From: Actinacidiphila paucisporea
GTDB taxonomy: Bacteria > Actinomycetota > Actinomycetes > Streptomycetales > Streptomycetaceae
NCBI RefSeq assembly: GCF_900142575.1
Contig: NZ_FRBI01000008.1
Span: 124,001 to 188,000 of the forward strand
Length of the DNA stretch: 64,000 nucleotides
Direction: 5' to 3'
In this document: in pieces, positions 8,521 to 17,867 of the stretch
Layout: each line of letters opens with the position of its first letter
Position numbering within the stretch: the stretch's first letter is position 1
Program-made: the position numbers and the translations under genes
The notes under the pieces: model-generated
Seen by the model: the letters and a program-made list of their open reading frames with translations, nothing else
The model's database searches: none
What the model was told of the DNA's origin: nothing

Positions 8521-9444
8521 ATGGAGCGCAAGCACCCACTGGCCGGCTGGCGGTCCGGACACTCCGGGCGGACGGGAGCGGCGGCCGAAGAGGCCGCCGC
8601 CGCCGCCCGGCAGGCCGAGCAGGTGCGCGACAGGGTCCGGCTCACCATTGAGATCACCGCACGGGCCGGCGCGTACCGCAAGGGTCTGCTCGCCGCCGTC
8701 GGCCGCCTGAGCCCCGAGGAAGCGGTGATCGTCGCCGACCTGGAGCAGCACGGCCTGCAGGTCCCGCAACTGCACGACGTGCTGTGCGGCGGTCACGTGC
8801 TGGTGGACGACCCGGCGCTGTACGAGAAGTGGCGGGCGGCCAAGGGCAGCCACCCGCGGCTGTCCAGCCACCACCGCGACATCGACAAAGCGCGCTACCC
8901 CGACATCGGCATGCGCGGCCACGTCGTTCGCGAGAAGCTGCACGGCCGCACCGCGACCGGGACCTGGGTGCAGCTGGAGAAGACGCCGGCCGCCTTCGGC
9001 GGCAGCAAGATGCCCAGCGTCGACGACCTGCGGCACCTGATGGACTATGTGGTCTACCGCTTCACCGGCAGCAACGTCGGCCCCTGGGGTCTGTCCCGGA
9101 TGACCGAGCGGCGCCCGATGTACCTGTCGCCGATCGTGGCCGTCCCCACCTCGCTGACCCCGCCCGTCGCACGGTCGCTGACCCGGGCGCTGCGCAGGAT
9201 CGAGGAGTCCGACGACGTCACGGCGGTCTCCCAGCAGCTCGCGGCCCGCTTCCCGCCCCCGGACCGGGAGGACCTGGCCGGCGAGCTGGGTCAGGCGCTG
9301 TCCGACAGGGGCGGCCGCGGGCTGTTCGGCAATTCCGAGGTGTGGATCACCCAGACACCGTCCCGCACCGCTGCCGCCGTCCTGCGCGGGCGCAGCGACC
9401 AGGCGTCCGCCGGGACCGTATGGCCGACGGGAGGCCCGCGATGA
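8521..9444 (+). CDS. Unrecognised protein, first gene of a two-gene unit
   Basis: I do not recognise this 307-residue protein. The first 50 residues are Ala/Glu/Arg-rich and may form a helix or coiled coil. The middle is mixed alpha/beta and rich in His and Tyr, with the striking segments SSHHRDIDKARYPDIGMRGH and MDYVVYRFTGSNVGPWGLSR. No signal peptide, membrane segment or cofactor motif is visible. Its stop codon overlaps the start of the next gene (ATGA), so the two are almost certainly made together. The ATG lies seven bases after a TGTACT that could be a -10 box, so a leaderless transcript is possible. Codon use is like the neighbours, arguing for a genuine gene. Confidence 0.75.
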   Translation: MERKHPLAGWRSGHSGRTGAAAEEAAAAARQAEQVRDRVRLTIEITARAGAYRKGLLAAVGRLSPEEAVIVADLEQHGLQVPQLHDVLCGGHVLVDDPALYEKWRAAKGSHPRLSSHHRDIDKARYPDIGMRGHVVREKLHGRTATGTWVQLEKTPAAFGGSKMPSVDDLRHLMDYVVYRFTGSNVGPWGLSRMTERRPMYLSPIVAVPTSLTPPVARSLTRALRRIEESDDVTAVSQQLAARFPPPDREDLAGELGQALSDRGGRGLFGNSEVWITQTPSRTAAAVLRGRSDQASAGTVWPTGGPR

Positions 9445-10220
9445 GCGACGAGCAGAGCGACGGCGAATACCGGCCCGCCACCCCCGAGCAGCCGCCGGGC
9501 CAGGGACCGGGTGAGGCGGCCGTACCGTCCGGGCTGGTCACCGCCGTGGTCAACCTGGTGCACACCGGGCCCGTCATGCTCGGCGCCTACACCATCGCCG
9601 AGCTGACCGCGGTCGACGCGATCGTGGACTTCCTTGAAGCCAGGCCCTCCGAGGACGAGCTGACCGAGGCCGTCAGGTCGCTGGCCGCGCGGGAGCTGCT
9701 GCTGGCCGGCGAGAGCGGCGAGCAGGTGCAGGTGCGCGGCGACCTGGGCATCGCGGTGGCCTTCCAGCAGCGGGCCCGCATGGTGCTCGACGCCCGTATC
9801 ACCGGCTCGGAGCCGGGGGAGCCGTGGCGCATCCTGCTGATGCCGCAGCCCGAGCGGATCTGCCTGATGGTCCGCATCGACGCGCTCGGCGTCCACCAGA
9901 TCGGCCTGTACGTCCTGGACGAGGCCCTGCGGATGCTCGCCGAGTGGCTGCCCAGGGGCGCCGCGGCCGAGCACGACCGCGCCTTGGACGTCGACGCGCT
10001 GCTCGCGGGGGCGTCGCGCTCCGCCCTGGTCACCGTCACCCACTACACGGCGGAGGGGTCCGCGGAGATCGCCGGTGTGAGCACCGACCTGGTGCTGGCC
10101 CGGCACGACGGCCGCCTGCACGCGCTGGCCCGCGACCCCGACCGCCACGACCAGCTGGGCCCGACCCCGCTGGAGGGCAAGGAAGGCGTCCGCGACCGGC
10201 TCGCGGACCTGCTGGCGTAA
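9441..10220 (+). CDS. Unrecognised protein, second gene of a two-gene unit
   Basis: A 259-residue soluble protein that I cannot place in a family. The N-terminal 30 residues are Pro/Gly/Glu-rich and probably disordered. A helical segment (LTAVDAIVDFLEARPSEDEL) is followed by alternating strands, with paired hydrophobic runs such as ERICLMVRIDALGVHQIGLY, and an amphipathic C-terminal helix. The overall pattern is vaguely like EspG-type chaperones of ESX secretion, but no ESX genes are nearby and the resemblance is weak. The ATG overlaps the stop of the previous gene by 4 bp. A strong bidirectional hairpin follows. Confidence 0.75.
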   Translation: MSDEQSDGEYRPATPEQPPGQGPGEAAVPSGLVTAVVNLVHTGPVMLGAYTIAELTAVDAIVDFLEARPSEDELTEAVRSLAARELLLAGESGEQVQVRGDLGIAVAFQQRARMVLDARITGSEPGEPWRILLMPQPERICLMVRIDALGVHQIGLYVLDEALRMLAEWLPRGAAAEHDRALDVDALLAGASRSALVTVTHYTAEGSAEIAGVSTDLVLARHDGRLHALARDPDRHDQLGPTPLEGKEGVRDRLADLLA

Positions 10221-10266
10221 GTCCCGGGGCGCCGGCTGACCCCTCGGGCCCGGCGGGACGGCCGAA

Positions 10267-10308
10267 GGGGCCGGTGCGGTTCGCGCGGGCGCGAACCGCA
10301 CCGGCCCC
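10267..10308. terminator. Bidirectional hairpin terminator between convergent genes
   Basis: A perfect 20-base inverted repeat (10267-10286 and 10289-10308) with almost no loop, sitting between two convergent genes. There is no T-run, which is usual for actinomycete terminators. Confidence 0.8.
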
Positions 10309-10328
10309 ACGGCAGGGCAGGAGGGGTG

Positions 10329-12362
10329 TCAGGAGCAGGTGATGGCGGCGCCCGCCCAGTCGGCGTGGTCGCTGTCGTTGCCGTCACCGCCGTCGGTGAC
10401 GAGCAGGTGGACCTCCTGGGCGCCGGTGACGTCGGCGGTCAGCGGCCTGCTGCCGTCGGCGTTGGTCAGGACGCCGCTGTCGGCGACCTGCTTGCCGTCG
10501 GCCACGACCTGGAATTCCACCGAGCCCTTGCTGTTCTTCTTCTCGTCGTCCACGCCGACGGTGGCCGTCAGCGTGGTGCACTTGCCGGCGGTGTAGTAAG
10601 CCACGTCGCTCGGGGCGTGCACGCCGAGGCCCTTGGCGTAGACGGTGCCCTGCAGGGTGATCGGGTGGCCGTCGCCGGCCTGGCTCTCACCGTTGCTGGT
10701 GTCCAGCTCCACCGGGCCGTAGCCGTTGGCGGCCGACTCCCACGGCAGGTCGCTGAGGTAGGAGGTGCCGGCCGGCGGCGGTACCGCGACCGAGACCTGG
10801 CCGTTCAGCGGCCGGCTCACGGCGCTGTGCGGCAGCAGGCCGCTGTAGCCGACCGTGCCGGACAGCGCGTATGTGCCGGTCGTGGTCCCCGCGGGCACGT
10901 CGATGTGCCAGGTGGTGGCGAAGGTGCGGCCGCCGGGCAGCGCGACGGTGCTGGTGCGGCCCTGCGGCCGTATCGTCCAGCCCTCGGGCGCGGTCAGCTT
11001 GACCTTGACGTCCAGTGCCGGGGCCGTGCCGAGGTCGGTGGCGTAGGTGGTGACGTCGGCGCCCTGGCCGGGCTGGAGGTGGACGGTGGTGCCGTCGACA
11101 CCCGAGTCGACCAGCGGCGCGTCCTGCAGCGGGCGACCGGGCCTGCTCACCCGCAGCAGGGTGGTGCCGTGCGCGGGCACGGTCGCGGCCAGGGTGCCCG
11201 CCGACTGGTAGGAGCGGTGCTCCCACAGGTCCCGTACCTGGTAGCCGAGCGCGGAGCGGGACAGGCCGATCGCGGCGGCGGTGGTGGAGAGGTGCTGCGG
11301 CTGGTCGGACTCGTTGTAGAGGGCGACCGCGCGGTCGCCGTTCGCCAGCTGCTTGACGACCACCGAGGCGCCCCCTGCGGAGGACAGCACGGCGGCCTGC
11401 TTGCCGAGCGGGTCCTGGTCCAGGGCGATGACCTCCTTGTTGAGCAGGATGTCCATCGTCGCGGGGGTGGCCTTGCGCAGGTCGGTGCCGATGAGCAGCG
11501 GCGCGTCCATCATCGACCACAGCGAGAAGTGGGTGCGGTATTCCGTGTCGGTCATGCCGCCGTTGCCGACCTCCAGCATGTCCGGGTCGTTCCAGTGGCC
11601 CGGTCCCGCGGCGGCGGCCAGCGGCAGGTTCTGGGCGGTGATGGACTTCAGGCTGGCCCAGTTGTCGCTGATGTCGCCGGTGGTGCGCCACAGGTTGCCG
11701 ACCGCGGCGGCCCATTCCCACGGCTGCTGCTGGCCCCACTCGCACAGCGAGTAGACGATCGGGCGGCCGGTCGCCTTGAGCGCGTCGCCCATGGCGGTGT
11801 AGCGGTTCACGAAGTCGGCGCGGGTGCCGTCGCTCTTGTTGTTGCAGTTGTCGTACTTGAGGTAGTCCACGCCCCAGTCGGCGAAGCTCTGGGCGTCGGT
11901 GGTCTCGTGGCCGAGGCTGCCGGGGTAGCCGGCGCAGGTCGCGGTGCCCGCGTCCTCGTAGATGCCGAGCTTGAGGCCTTTGCTGTGGACGTAGTCCGCC
12001 GTGCCCTTGATGCCGTCGGGGAATTTCACCGGGTCGGGGACCAGGCGCCCGTCGGCGTCGCGGGAGTGGGTCAGCCAGCAGTCGTCGATGTTGACGTAGG
12101 TGTAGCCGGCCGCCTTGAGCCCCGAGCTGACGAAGTAGTCGGCGGTGTCCTCGATCAGCTGCTCGTTGACGTCGCAGCCGAAGGAGTTCCAGTCGTTGAA
12201 GCCCATCGGCGGGGTGATGGCCAGGCCGTTGTCCAGTGCCGCGGCGGAGGGCGCGGTGGCGACGCCGGCGGTGAAGGCGGCCAGACCGAGCCCGCCTGTC
12301 CACAGGGTTCCGGCGGTGACGCAAGCGAGGAGCCTGCGGGGGATCGGCATACGGGGTCCCAT
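10329..12362 (-). CDS. Secreted GH27 alpha-galactosidase with C-terminal NPCBM-like domain
   Basis: Extracellular retaining alpha-galactosidase removing terminal alpha-galactose from plant galactosides. An export signal covers about residues 1-42. The GH27 barrel starts at LAITPPMGFNDWNSFGCDVN and contains YLKYDNCN, where Asp171 is the expected nucleophile, and GHWNDPDMLEVG, where Asp259 is the expected acid/base. A beta-sandwich follows (to about residue 400), then a NEW3-like Ig domain (about 410-500) and a C-terminal NPCBM-like domain (about 530-677) with VYAKGLGVHAPSDVAYYTAG. An alternative ATG four codons in is possible. The gene is divergent from the GH35 gene, whose protein carries a related end module. 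Confidence 0.93.
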   Translation of the reverse strand: MGPRMPIPRRLLACVTAGTLWTGGLGLAAFTAGVATAPSAAALDNGLAITPPMGFNDWNSFGCDVNEQLIEDTADYFVSSGLKAAGYTYVNIDDCWLTHSRDADGRLVPDPVKFPDGIKGTADYVHSKGLKLGIYEDAGTATCAGYPGSLGHETTDAQSFADWGVDYLKYDNCNNKSDGTRADFVNRYTAMGDALKATGRPIVYSLCEWGQQQPWEWAAAVGNLWRTTGDISDNWASLKSITAQNLPLAAAAGPGHWNDPDMLEVGNGGMTDTEYRTHFSLWSMMDAPLLIGTDLRKATPATMDILLNKEVIALDQDPLGKQAAVLSSAGGASVVVKQLANGDRAVALYNESDQPQHLSTTAAAIGLSRSALGYQVRDLWEHRSYQSAGTLAATVPAHGTTLLRVSRPGRPLQDAPLVDSGVDGTTVHLQPGQGADVTTYATDLGTAPALDVKVKLTAPEGWTIRPQGRTSTVALPGGRTFATTWHIDVPAGTTTGTYALSGTVGYSGLLPHSAVSRPLNGQVSVAVPPPAGTSYLSDLPWESAANGYGPVELDTSNGESQAGDGHPITLQGTVYAKGLGVHAPSDVAYYTAGKCTTLTATVGVDDEKKNSKGSVEFQVVADGKQVADSGVLTNADGSRPLTADVTGAQEVHLLVTDGGDGNDSDHADWAGAAITCS

Positions 12363-12669
12363 CGTTCGTTCCGGGAGGATCGGTGTTCCTTGAGGGCGGC
12401 CCGGCCGGATGCGGCTCCTCCGGGCCTGTCAGGTCGGAACATAATCCGACGCAACTCAACAGTTGGCCACATGACAGCCCTCAACAGCCCGAGCTGTCAA
12501 GGGATCTGACGTGAACCGTTCCAACTCGTCACCCCTGCCCCATGCCTGGCCCTGTGCCTCGTTCGGGCAACCTTCGTCCGCACTATTGTGCCGTCGTTCA
12601 CCCGCTCCTATTGTTCGACTCCGATTGAATCTGTTTGGACTTGGCTCATCGGGCAGTGTGGAGGCCGCA
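12363..12669. promoter_or_regulatory. Divergent promoter region of the GH27 and GH35 genes with dyad symmetries
   Basis: This 307-bp gap is clearly AT-richer than its surroundings in the middle (about 12430-12660). It has CAACT-CAAC-AGTTG at 12452-12465 and TGACAGC/GCTGTCA at 12472-12478 and 12493-12499, both plausible operator half-site pairs. A TTGAATCtGTTT sequence near 12625 weakly resembles the TTGAATCGRTT sites seen at 25588 and 28496. I cannot assign -10/-35 elements with confidence. Confidence 0.5.
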
Positions 12670-15600
12670 GTGCACAGACAGCAGAACCGTTCCGGGGCGG
12701 CAGGACCGGGCCGCCGCGCGCGATGGTGGGCGGCCATCGCGGCGGGCACGGCCATCGCCCTGTCCGCGGGCATGACGGCGCCCGCGATGGCGGCCGGCGC
12801 CGCGCGCCACGACACCGCCGCGAGCGCTGATGCGGCGCCGGCGGCCACCACCGCGTCCAAGCCGCGGACGGTGACCTTCGACGGCTACTCCTTCCTGGTC
12901 GACGGCAAGCGCACCTACCTGTGGTCGGGCGAGTTCCACTACTTCCGGCTCCCCAGCCCCGACCTGTGGCTGGACATCTTCCAGAAGATGAAGGCGGCCG
13001 GCTTCAACGCCACCTCCCTGTACTTCGACTGGGACTACCACTCGCCCGCGCCGGGGGTCTACGACTTCACCGGCGTGCGCGACGTCGACAAGCTGCTCGA
13101 CATGGCCGAGCAGGCGGGGCTGTACGTGATCGCCCGCCCCGCGCCGTACATCAACGCCGAGGTCGACAGCGGCGGGCTGCCCGGGTGGCTGACCACCAAG
13201 GAGGAGAAGAACCGCACCGACGACCCGCAGTTCCTGAAGTACGCCGACGAGTGGCTGACCCAGATCGACCGGATCATCGCCCGCCACCAGGTGACCAACG
13301 GCACCGGCTCGGTGATCGCCTACCAGGTCGAGAACGAGTACTACAACGGCTCGGCCGACGCCCGCGCCTACATGAAGCACCTGGAGGACAAGGCCACCGC
13401 CGACGGCATCACGGTGCCGCTCACCGGCAACAACAACGGCACCTTCAACGCCGGTGACGGCGCCCTGGACGTCGACGGCCCCGACTCCTACCCGCAGGGC
13501 TTCAACTGCTCCAACCCCACCAAGTGGAACGGCGTCCCCGACCTCAGTTATGACCACCCGGCCGGCAAGCCGCTGTACTCGCCGGAATTCCAGGGCGGCG
13601 CCTTCGACCCGTGGGGCGGCCCCGGCTACGACAAGTGCGCCCAGCTGATCAACGACCAGTTCGCCGACGTCTTCTACAAGCAGAACATCGCCGTCGGCGC
13701 GACCGCCCAGAGCTTCTACATGACCTACGGCGGCACCAACTGGGGCTGGCTGGGCGAGCCGCAGAACTACACGTCCTACGACTACGGCGCCGCGATCCGG
13801 GAGAACCGGCAGCTCGACCCGAAGTACGACGAGGACAAGCTCATCGGCTACTTCACCCAGTCGGTGGCCCCGCTGACCAAGACCGACGCGATCAGGGCGA
13901 CCCCGCCGGACAACAGCGCCGTGGTCGACACCGCCCGGAAGAACCCCGACACCGGGACGCAGTTCCACGTCCTGCGGCACGGCGACTCCACCTCCACGAC
14001 GGTCGACACGACCCACATCTCCCTGGACTTCAACGCCCAGCCGGTCACCGACACCACCTACACCTGGGACGACACCGACGCCGCCCTGCAGTACGCGGGC
14101 ACCTGGTCGCACGTGGCGAACCAGAGCTACACCGGCGGCGACTACAAGAAGACCGAGTCGTTCTCCAACCAGGCCGGCGACTCCGTCACCGTCCCCTTCG
14201 ACGGCACCGCGGTCCGCTGGATCGGCCCGAAGACCGGCAACCACGGCTACGCCGACGTCTACATCGACGGTGCCAAGGCGGCCACCGTCGACGACTCCGG
14301 CAGCGAGAACCAGGCGGTGGTCTTCCAGAAGTCCGGCCTGGCGGCCGGGGCGCACACCCTGAAGATCGTCGCCACCGGCACCCACAGCTCGGCGTCCACC
14401 GACAACTTCGTCTCCGTCGACGCCGTCGACGTGCCGGCCGCCGGCACCGCGACACCGACCTACCCGGTCGTGCCGCAGCAGCCGGGCACCGCGATCACCC
14501 TCGACGGGCGCGACTCGCACATCATCGTGGCGAACGACAAGCTCGGCGACTCGCAACTCCAGTACTCGACCTCCGAGATCATGACCACGGCGACCATCGG
14601 CGACCGGGACGTCTCCGTGCTCTACGGCGACGCGGGCAGCGACGGCGAGACCGTGCTGCATTACACCTCCCGGCCCACCGTGACCAGCAGCGGTGGCCAG
14701 GTCACCACCACCTGGGACGCGGCCACCGGCGATCTGCGGCTGAACTACCGGCACCAGGGCCTGATCCGGATCGCCGTCAGCGGCGGCGGCCCGCGCCCGC
14801 AGTTGCTGCTCGTCGGCGACAAGGCCACGGCGGCGACCTTCTGGCGCCAGGACACCGCGACCGGCCCGGTACTGCTACGCGGCAGCCACCTGCTGCGCAC
14901 CGCCACCAGCGGGGACCACGGCCGTACGGTCGCGCTCACCGGCGACAACGCCGACGACAAGGACATCGAGGTCTTCACCTCGGCCGACCGCGTCAGCTGG
15001 AACGGCCGCGCCCTGAAGACCGAGGCGTCGGCCACCGGCAGCCTCACCGGGCAGATCCCCGTCGCCGCCCCGGTGCAGCTGCCGTCGCTGACGAACTGGA
15101 AGCACCAGGAGGAGTCCCCGGAAGCCGCGGCGGCCTTCGACGACTCCAGCTGGCAGGTGGCCGCCAAGACGACCACCAACAGCTCCTCGGGCGTCAACTC
15201 GCTGCCCGTGCTCTACGCCGACGACTACGGATTCCACACCGGCAACACCTGGTACCGCGGCCGCTTCCGCGCGGACGGCGGTGAGACCGGCGTCCACCTG
15301 GTCTCCGACTCCGGCGGCAAGGCACAGGCCTTCTCCGCCTGGCTCAACGGCACCTTCCTCGGCAGCTCCACCACCGGCAGCGCCGACTTCACCTTCCCCG
15401 CCGGGTCGGTGAAGCCGACCGGGGACAACGTCATATCCGTCCTGACGGTCAACATGGGCCACGAGGAGGACTACAACTCCTCCAACGGCAACAAGACCGC
15501 CCGCGGCCTGACCAGCGCCTCGCTCGTCGGGGCGCCCCTCACCCCGGTCACCTGGCGGCTGCAGGGCGTCCGCGGCGGCGAGGACCTGCTCGACACGGTC

Positions 15601-16860
15601 CGCGGCCCGCTGGCGAACGGCGGCCTGTACGGCGAGCGCGCCGGCTGGTCGCTGCCCGGCTACCCGGACGGCAAGTGGAAGACGGTCTCGCTGCCGACCA
15701 CCGACGACCGCCCCGGCGTGTCCTGGTACCGCACCGACGCCGCCCTGGACCTGCCGCGCGGCCAGGACACCTCGCTCGGCCTGACCTTCACCGACGACCC
15801 GTCGCGCCGCTACCGCGCCACGATCTTCGTCAACGGCTGGCAGGTCGGCAACTACGTCAACTACCTCGGCCCGCAGCACACCTTCCCGGTGCCCGACGGC
15901 ATCCTCGATCCCCATGGGCACAACAGCATCGCCATCGCGGTGTGGAACCTCGACGGCAGCACCGGCGGGCTCGGCAAGGTGGCGCTGACGAACTACGGCA
16001 GCTACGCCTCGTCGCTGCACGTCGCGCAGAACGCGAGCCCGCGCTACGACGGCGCCGCGTACGCGATGCCGGCCGCGCCCGGGGTCGGCGTGACGCTCGA
16101 CGTGCCGAACACCGTGCAGTCCGGGCAGGCCTTCACCGCCTCGGCGACCGTGGGCGTCCCGGCCGGCCGGCCGGCGGCGGCGGCGCTGACCGCGTCGCTC
16201 GCCGTGCCCGACGGCCGGACCGCGGCCGCCGACGGACCCACGTCCGCGGCCGTGCTGCTGCCCGGCAGGTCGGCCACCTTCCACTGGACGGTGAAGCCAC
16301 CGGCCGGAACGCTGCCCTCCGCGTCGGTGCTCGGCGCCACCGTCCACTACGTGCAGCGCGGCCGCGAGGCGACCGCCGGTGACGAGCGCGTCGTCGGCGC
16401 GATCCCGCCGGCCCCGGCGGCGGGCGAGGACGCGGTGAGCGACCTGCCGTTCCTGTCCTCCACCAACGGATGGGGACCGGTGGAGCGCGACAGCAGCGTC
16501 GGCGAGCAGTCGGCCGGCGACGGCCGACCGCTCAGCATAGCCGGCACCGCCTACGCCAAGGGCCTCGGCACCAACTCCGTGAGTGACGTGCAGCTCTACC
16601 TCGCGGGCACCTGCACCCGGCTGACCGCCCGGGTCGGCGTCGACGACGAGACCGGCGGCGGCGGTACGGTCACCTTCTCGGTGATCGCCGACGGCAGGAC
16701 GCTGGTCACCACCCCGACGGTCCGCGGCAAGCAGGCGGCCGTACCGATCGACGTCGACGTCACCGGAGCCAAGGTGCTCGACCTGGTGGTCGGCGACGCG
16801 GGCGACGGCAACGGCAACGACCACGGCGACTGGGGGACGCCCGTCGTGACCTGCGGCTGA
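12670..16860 (+). CDS. Secreted multidomain GH35 beta-galactosidase
   Basis: Large extracellular exo-beta-galactosidase of 1396 residues. A Sec-type signal occupies about residues 1-42. The GH35 barrel begins near TVTFDGYSFLVDGKRTYLWS. It has the acid/base Glu223 in VIAYQVENEYYNG and the nucleophile Glu306 in LYSPEFQGGAFDPWGG. Beta-rich regions follow, including a CBM-like insert (about 480-590) and jelly-roll domains typical of GH35 (WYRGRFRADGG, VSWYRTDAALDLP). An NEW3-like Ig domain leads to a C-terminal NPCBM-like module (AYAKGLGTNSVSDVQLYLAG). The GTG start is preferred over the upstream in-frame ATG at 12511: it has GGAGG five bases before it and is followed directly by the signal peptide. 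Confidence 0.92.
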   Translation: MHRQQNRSGAAGPGRRARWWAAIAAGTAIALSAGMTAPAMAAGAARHDTAASADAAPAATTASKPRTVTFDGYSFLVDGKRTYLWSGEFHYFRLPSPDLWLDIFQKMKAAGFNATSLYFDWDYHSPAPGVYDFTGVRDVDKLLDMAEQAGLYVIARPAPYINAEVDSGGLPGWLTTKEEKNRTDDPQFLKYADEWLTQIDRIIARHQVTNGTGSVIAYQVENEYYNGSADARAYMKHLEDKATADGITVPLTGNNNGTFNAGDGALDVDGPDSYPQGFNCSNPTKWNGVPDLSYDHPAGKPLYSPEFQGGAFDPWGGPGYDKCAQLINDQFADVFYKQNIAVGATAQSFYMTYGGTNWGWLGEPQNYTSYDYGAAIRENRQLDPKYDEDKLIGYFTQSVAPLTKTDAIRATPPDNSAVVDTARKNPDTGTQFHVLRHGDSTSTTVDTTHISLDFNAQPVTDTTYTWDDTDAALQYAGTWSHVANQSYTGGDYKKTESFSNQAGDSVTVPFDGTAVRWIGPKTGNHGYADVYIDGAKAATVDDSGSENQAVVFQKSGLAAGAHTLKIVATGTHSSASTDNFVSVDAVDVPAAGTATPTYPVVPQQPGTAITLDGRDSHIIVANDKLGDSQLQYSTSEIMTTATIGDRDVSVLYGDAGSDGETVLHYTSRPTVTSSGGQVTTTWDAATGDLRLNYRHQGLIRIAVSGGGPRPQLLLVGDKATAATFWRQDTATGPVLLRGSHLLRTATSGDHGRTVALTGDNADDKDIEVFTSADRVSWNGRALKTEASATGSLTGQIPVAAPVQLPSLTNWKHQEESPEAAAAFDDSSWQVAAKTTTNSSSGVNSLPVLYADDYGFHTGNTWYRGRFRADGGETGVHLVSDSGGKAQAFSAWLNGTFLGSSTTGSADFTFPAGSVKPTGDNVISVLTVNMGHEEDYNSSNGNKTARGLTSASLVGAPLTPVTWRLQGVRGGEDLLDTVRGPLANGGLYGERAGWSLPGYPDGKWKTVSLPTTDDRPGVSWYRTDAALDLPRGQDTSLGLTFTDDPSRRYRATIFVNGWQVGNYVNYLGPQHTFPVPDGILDPHGHNSIAIAVWNLDGSTGGLGKVALTNYGSYASSLHVAQNASPRYDGAAYAMPAAPGVGVTLDVPNTVQSGQAFTASATVGVPAGRPAAAALTASLAVPDGRTAAADGPTSAAVLLPGRSATFHWTVKPPAGTLPSASVLGATVHYVQRGREATAGDERVVGAIPPAPAAGEDAVSDLPFLSSTNGWGPVERDSSVGEQSAGDGRPLSIAGTAYAKGLGTNSVSDVQLYLAGTCTRLTARVGVDDETGGGGTVTFSVIADGRTLVTTPTVRGKQAAVPIDVDVTGAKVLDLVVGDAGDGNGNDHGDWGTPVVTCG

Positions 16861-16877
16861 CGCCCGCTCATGCGGCC

Positions 16878-16913
16878 ACGGGCCGGCGGGGGACCTTTCC
16901 CCCGCCGGCCCGT
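16878..16913. terminator. Bidirectional hairpin terminator
   Basis: A 15-bp perfect stem (16878-16892 with 16899-16913) and a 6-base loop sit between the convergent GH35 gene and the hydrolase gene. Confidence 0.85.
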
Positions 16914-16957
16914 CCGGCATGCGCGCCACACGGTCCTCGCCGCCGGACCGGCGGGCG

Positions 16958-17791
16958 TCAGGCCAGGAAGGCCGCGGTCGTCGCGGTGAAGGCGGCGGGG
17001 TCGTCCAGCCAGGGGTAGTGGCCCGCGGCCGGCTGGACGGTGAGGGCGGCGCGCGGGAGGAGGGCGGCGACCTCGGCGGTCGGCTGCGGGGGGCTGTTCA
17101 GGTCGAACTCGCCGGTCAGCAGCAGGACGGGGGAGGGGAGGGCGGCCAGGGCGGCGCGGGTGGCGGCCGGGGTGAAGGCGTCGCCGGCGCCGAAGAGGGC
17201 GACGGCCGTGTCGTTCGCCGGGCGGCCCAGCGCGTGGTGCTCGCGGGCCGCGGCGTCCCAGCGGCCGTAGCGGAAGGGGACGACGGCCTCGGCGTCGGCG
17301 GGGGTGCCCGCACCCGAGGTGAGCGCTTCAAGGGCGGTGAAGGCCGCGGGGAACCACGGCTCGTGCGCGCGGCCCCGGGCGACCTCGCGGCGGGTGGCGC
17401 CGCTGATCGTGATGCCGACTGCCCGGGTGCTGGGCCCGATCAGGGCGAGCCTGCGCAGCCGCCGCGGGTGGCGGGCCGCGTACTGCATCGCGGTGTTGGT
17501 GCCGCCGGAGTGGGCGAGCAGGTCGATCAGCGGCAGGCCGAGGTGGACGCGCAGCGCCTCGACGTCCTCGACCTGGCGGTCGCTGCGGTAGGAGGAGGTG
17601 TCCGCGGGCACGGCGGAGCCGCCGGTGCCGCGGGGGTCGAGGAGGATCAGCCGGCGGTGCGCGGACAGGCCGCCCAGGTCGCCGAGGTAGCGGGCGTCGG
17701 TCGGGCCGCCCGGCAGGCAGAGCAGCGGGTCGCCGTCGCCGGCCGTGCGGTAGGCGAGCAGGGTCCCGTCGGGAGCGGTGAAAGTGGGCAC
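16958..17791 (-). CDS. Alpha/beta-fold hydrolase
   Basis: Cytosolic serine hydrolase of 277 residues resembling proline iminopeptidase-like and epoxide-hydrolase-like members of the fold. Motifs in order are the oxyanion segment LLCLPGGPTDARYLGDLGGL, the LLDPRGTGGS loop, the nucleophile elbow LLAHSGGTNTAMQYA, LLLTGEFDLNSPP around the acid residue, and the catalytic His in AAGHYPWLDDP. The substrate is not predictable. It is divergent from an HTH regulator across 76 bp containing a perfect palindrome, so that regulator probably controls it. Confidence 0.9.
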   Translation of the reverse strand: MPTFTAPDGTLLAYRTAGDGDPLLCLPGGPTDARYLGDLGGLSAHRRLILLDPRGTGGSAVPADTSSYRSDRQVEDVEALRVHLGLPLIDLLAHSGGTNTAMQYAARHPRRLRRLALIGPSTRAVGITISGATRREVARGRAHEPWFPAAFTALEALTSGAGTPADAEAVVPFRYGRWDAAAREHHALGRPANDTAVALFGAGDAFTPAATRAALAALPSPVLLLTGEFDLNSPPQPTAEVAALLPRAALTVQPAAGHYPWLDDPAAFTATTAAFLA

Positions 17792-17818
17792 GGAGCGCAG
17801 TCTGGCAGGCCATCACCC

Positions 17819-17862
17819 GGTTGTACAACCAGGTTATATTCGGTGGGCTCGGGTATACACCC
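17819..17862. promoter_or_regulatory. Palindromic operator pair between the hydrolase and HTH genes
   Basis: GGTTGTACAACC (17819-17830) is a perfect 12-bp palindrome. GGGTATACACCC (17851-17862) is an imperfect relative centred 32 bp away, roughly three helical turns. They fill most of the divergent promoter region and end just before the regulator's start codon, as expected for autoregulation. Confidence 0.55.
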
Positions 17863-17867
17863 CAGAT

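Noticed and set aside
9441-10220. Assignment of the second unknown gene as an EspG-type ESX chaperone
   Set aside because: Only a vague secondary-structure likeness and no WXG100, EccC or other ESX genes nearby.
12511-12669. Upstream in-frame extension of the GH35 gene from the ATG at 12511
   Set aside because: It would place 53 residues before the signal peptide and has no ribosome-binding site, whereas the GTG at 12670 has GGAGG five bases before it.
12646-14754. 702-codon minus-strand frame over the GH35 gene
   Set aside because: Val/Gly/Asp-rich antisense shadow of a gene with intact catalytic residues on the plus strand.
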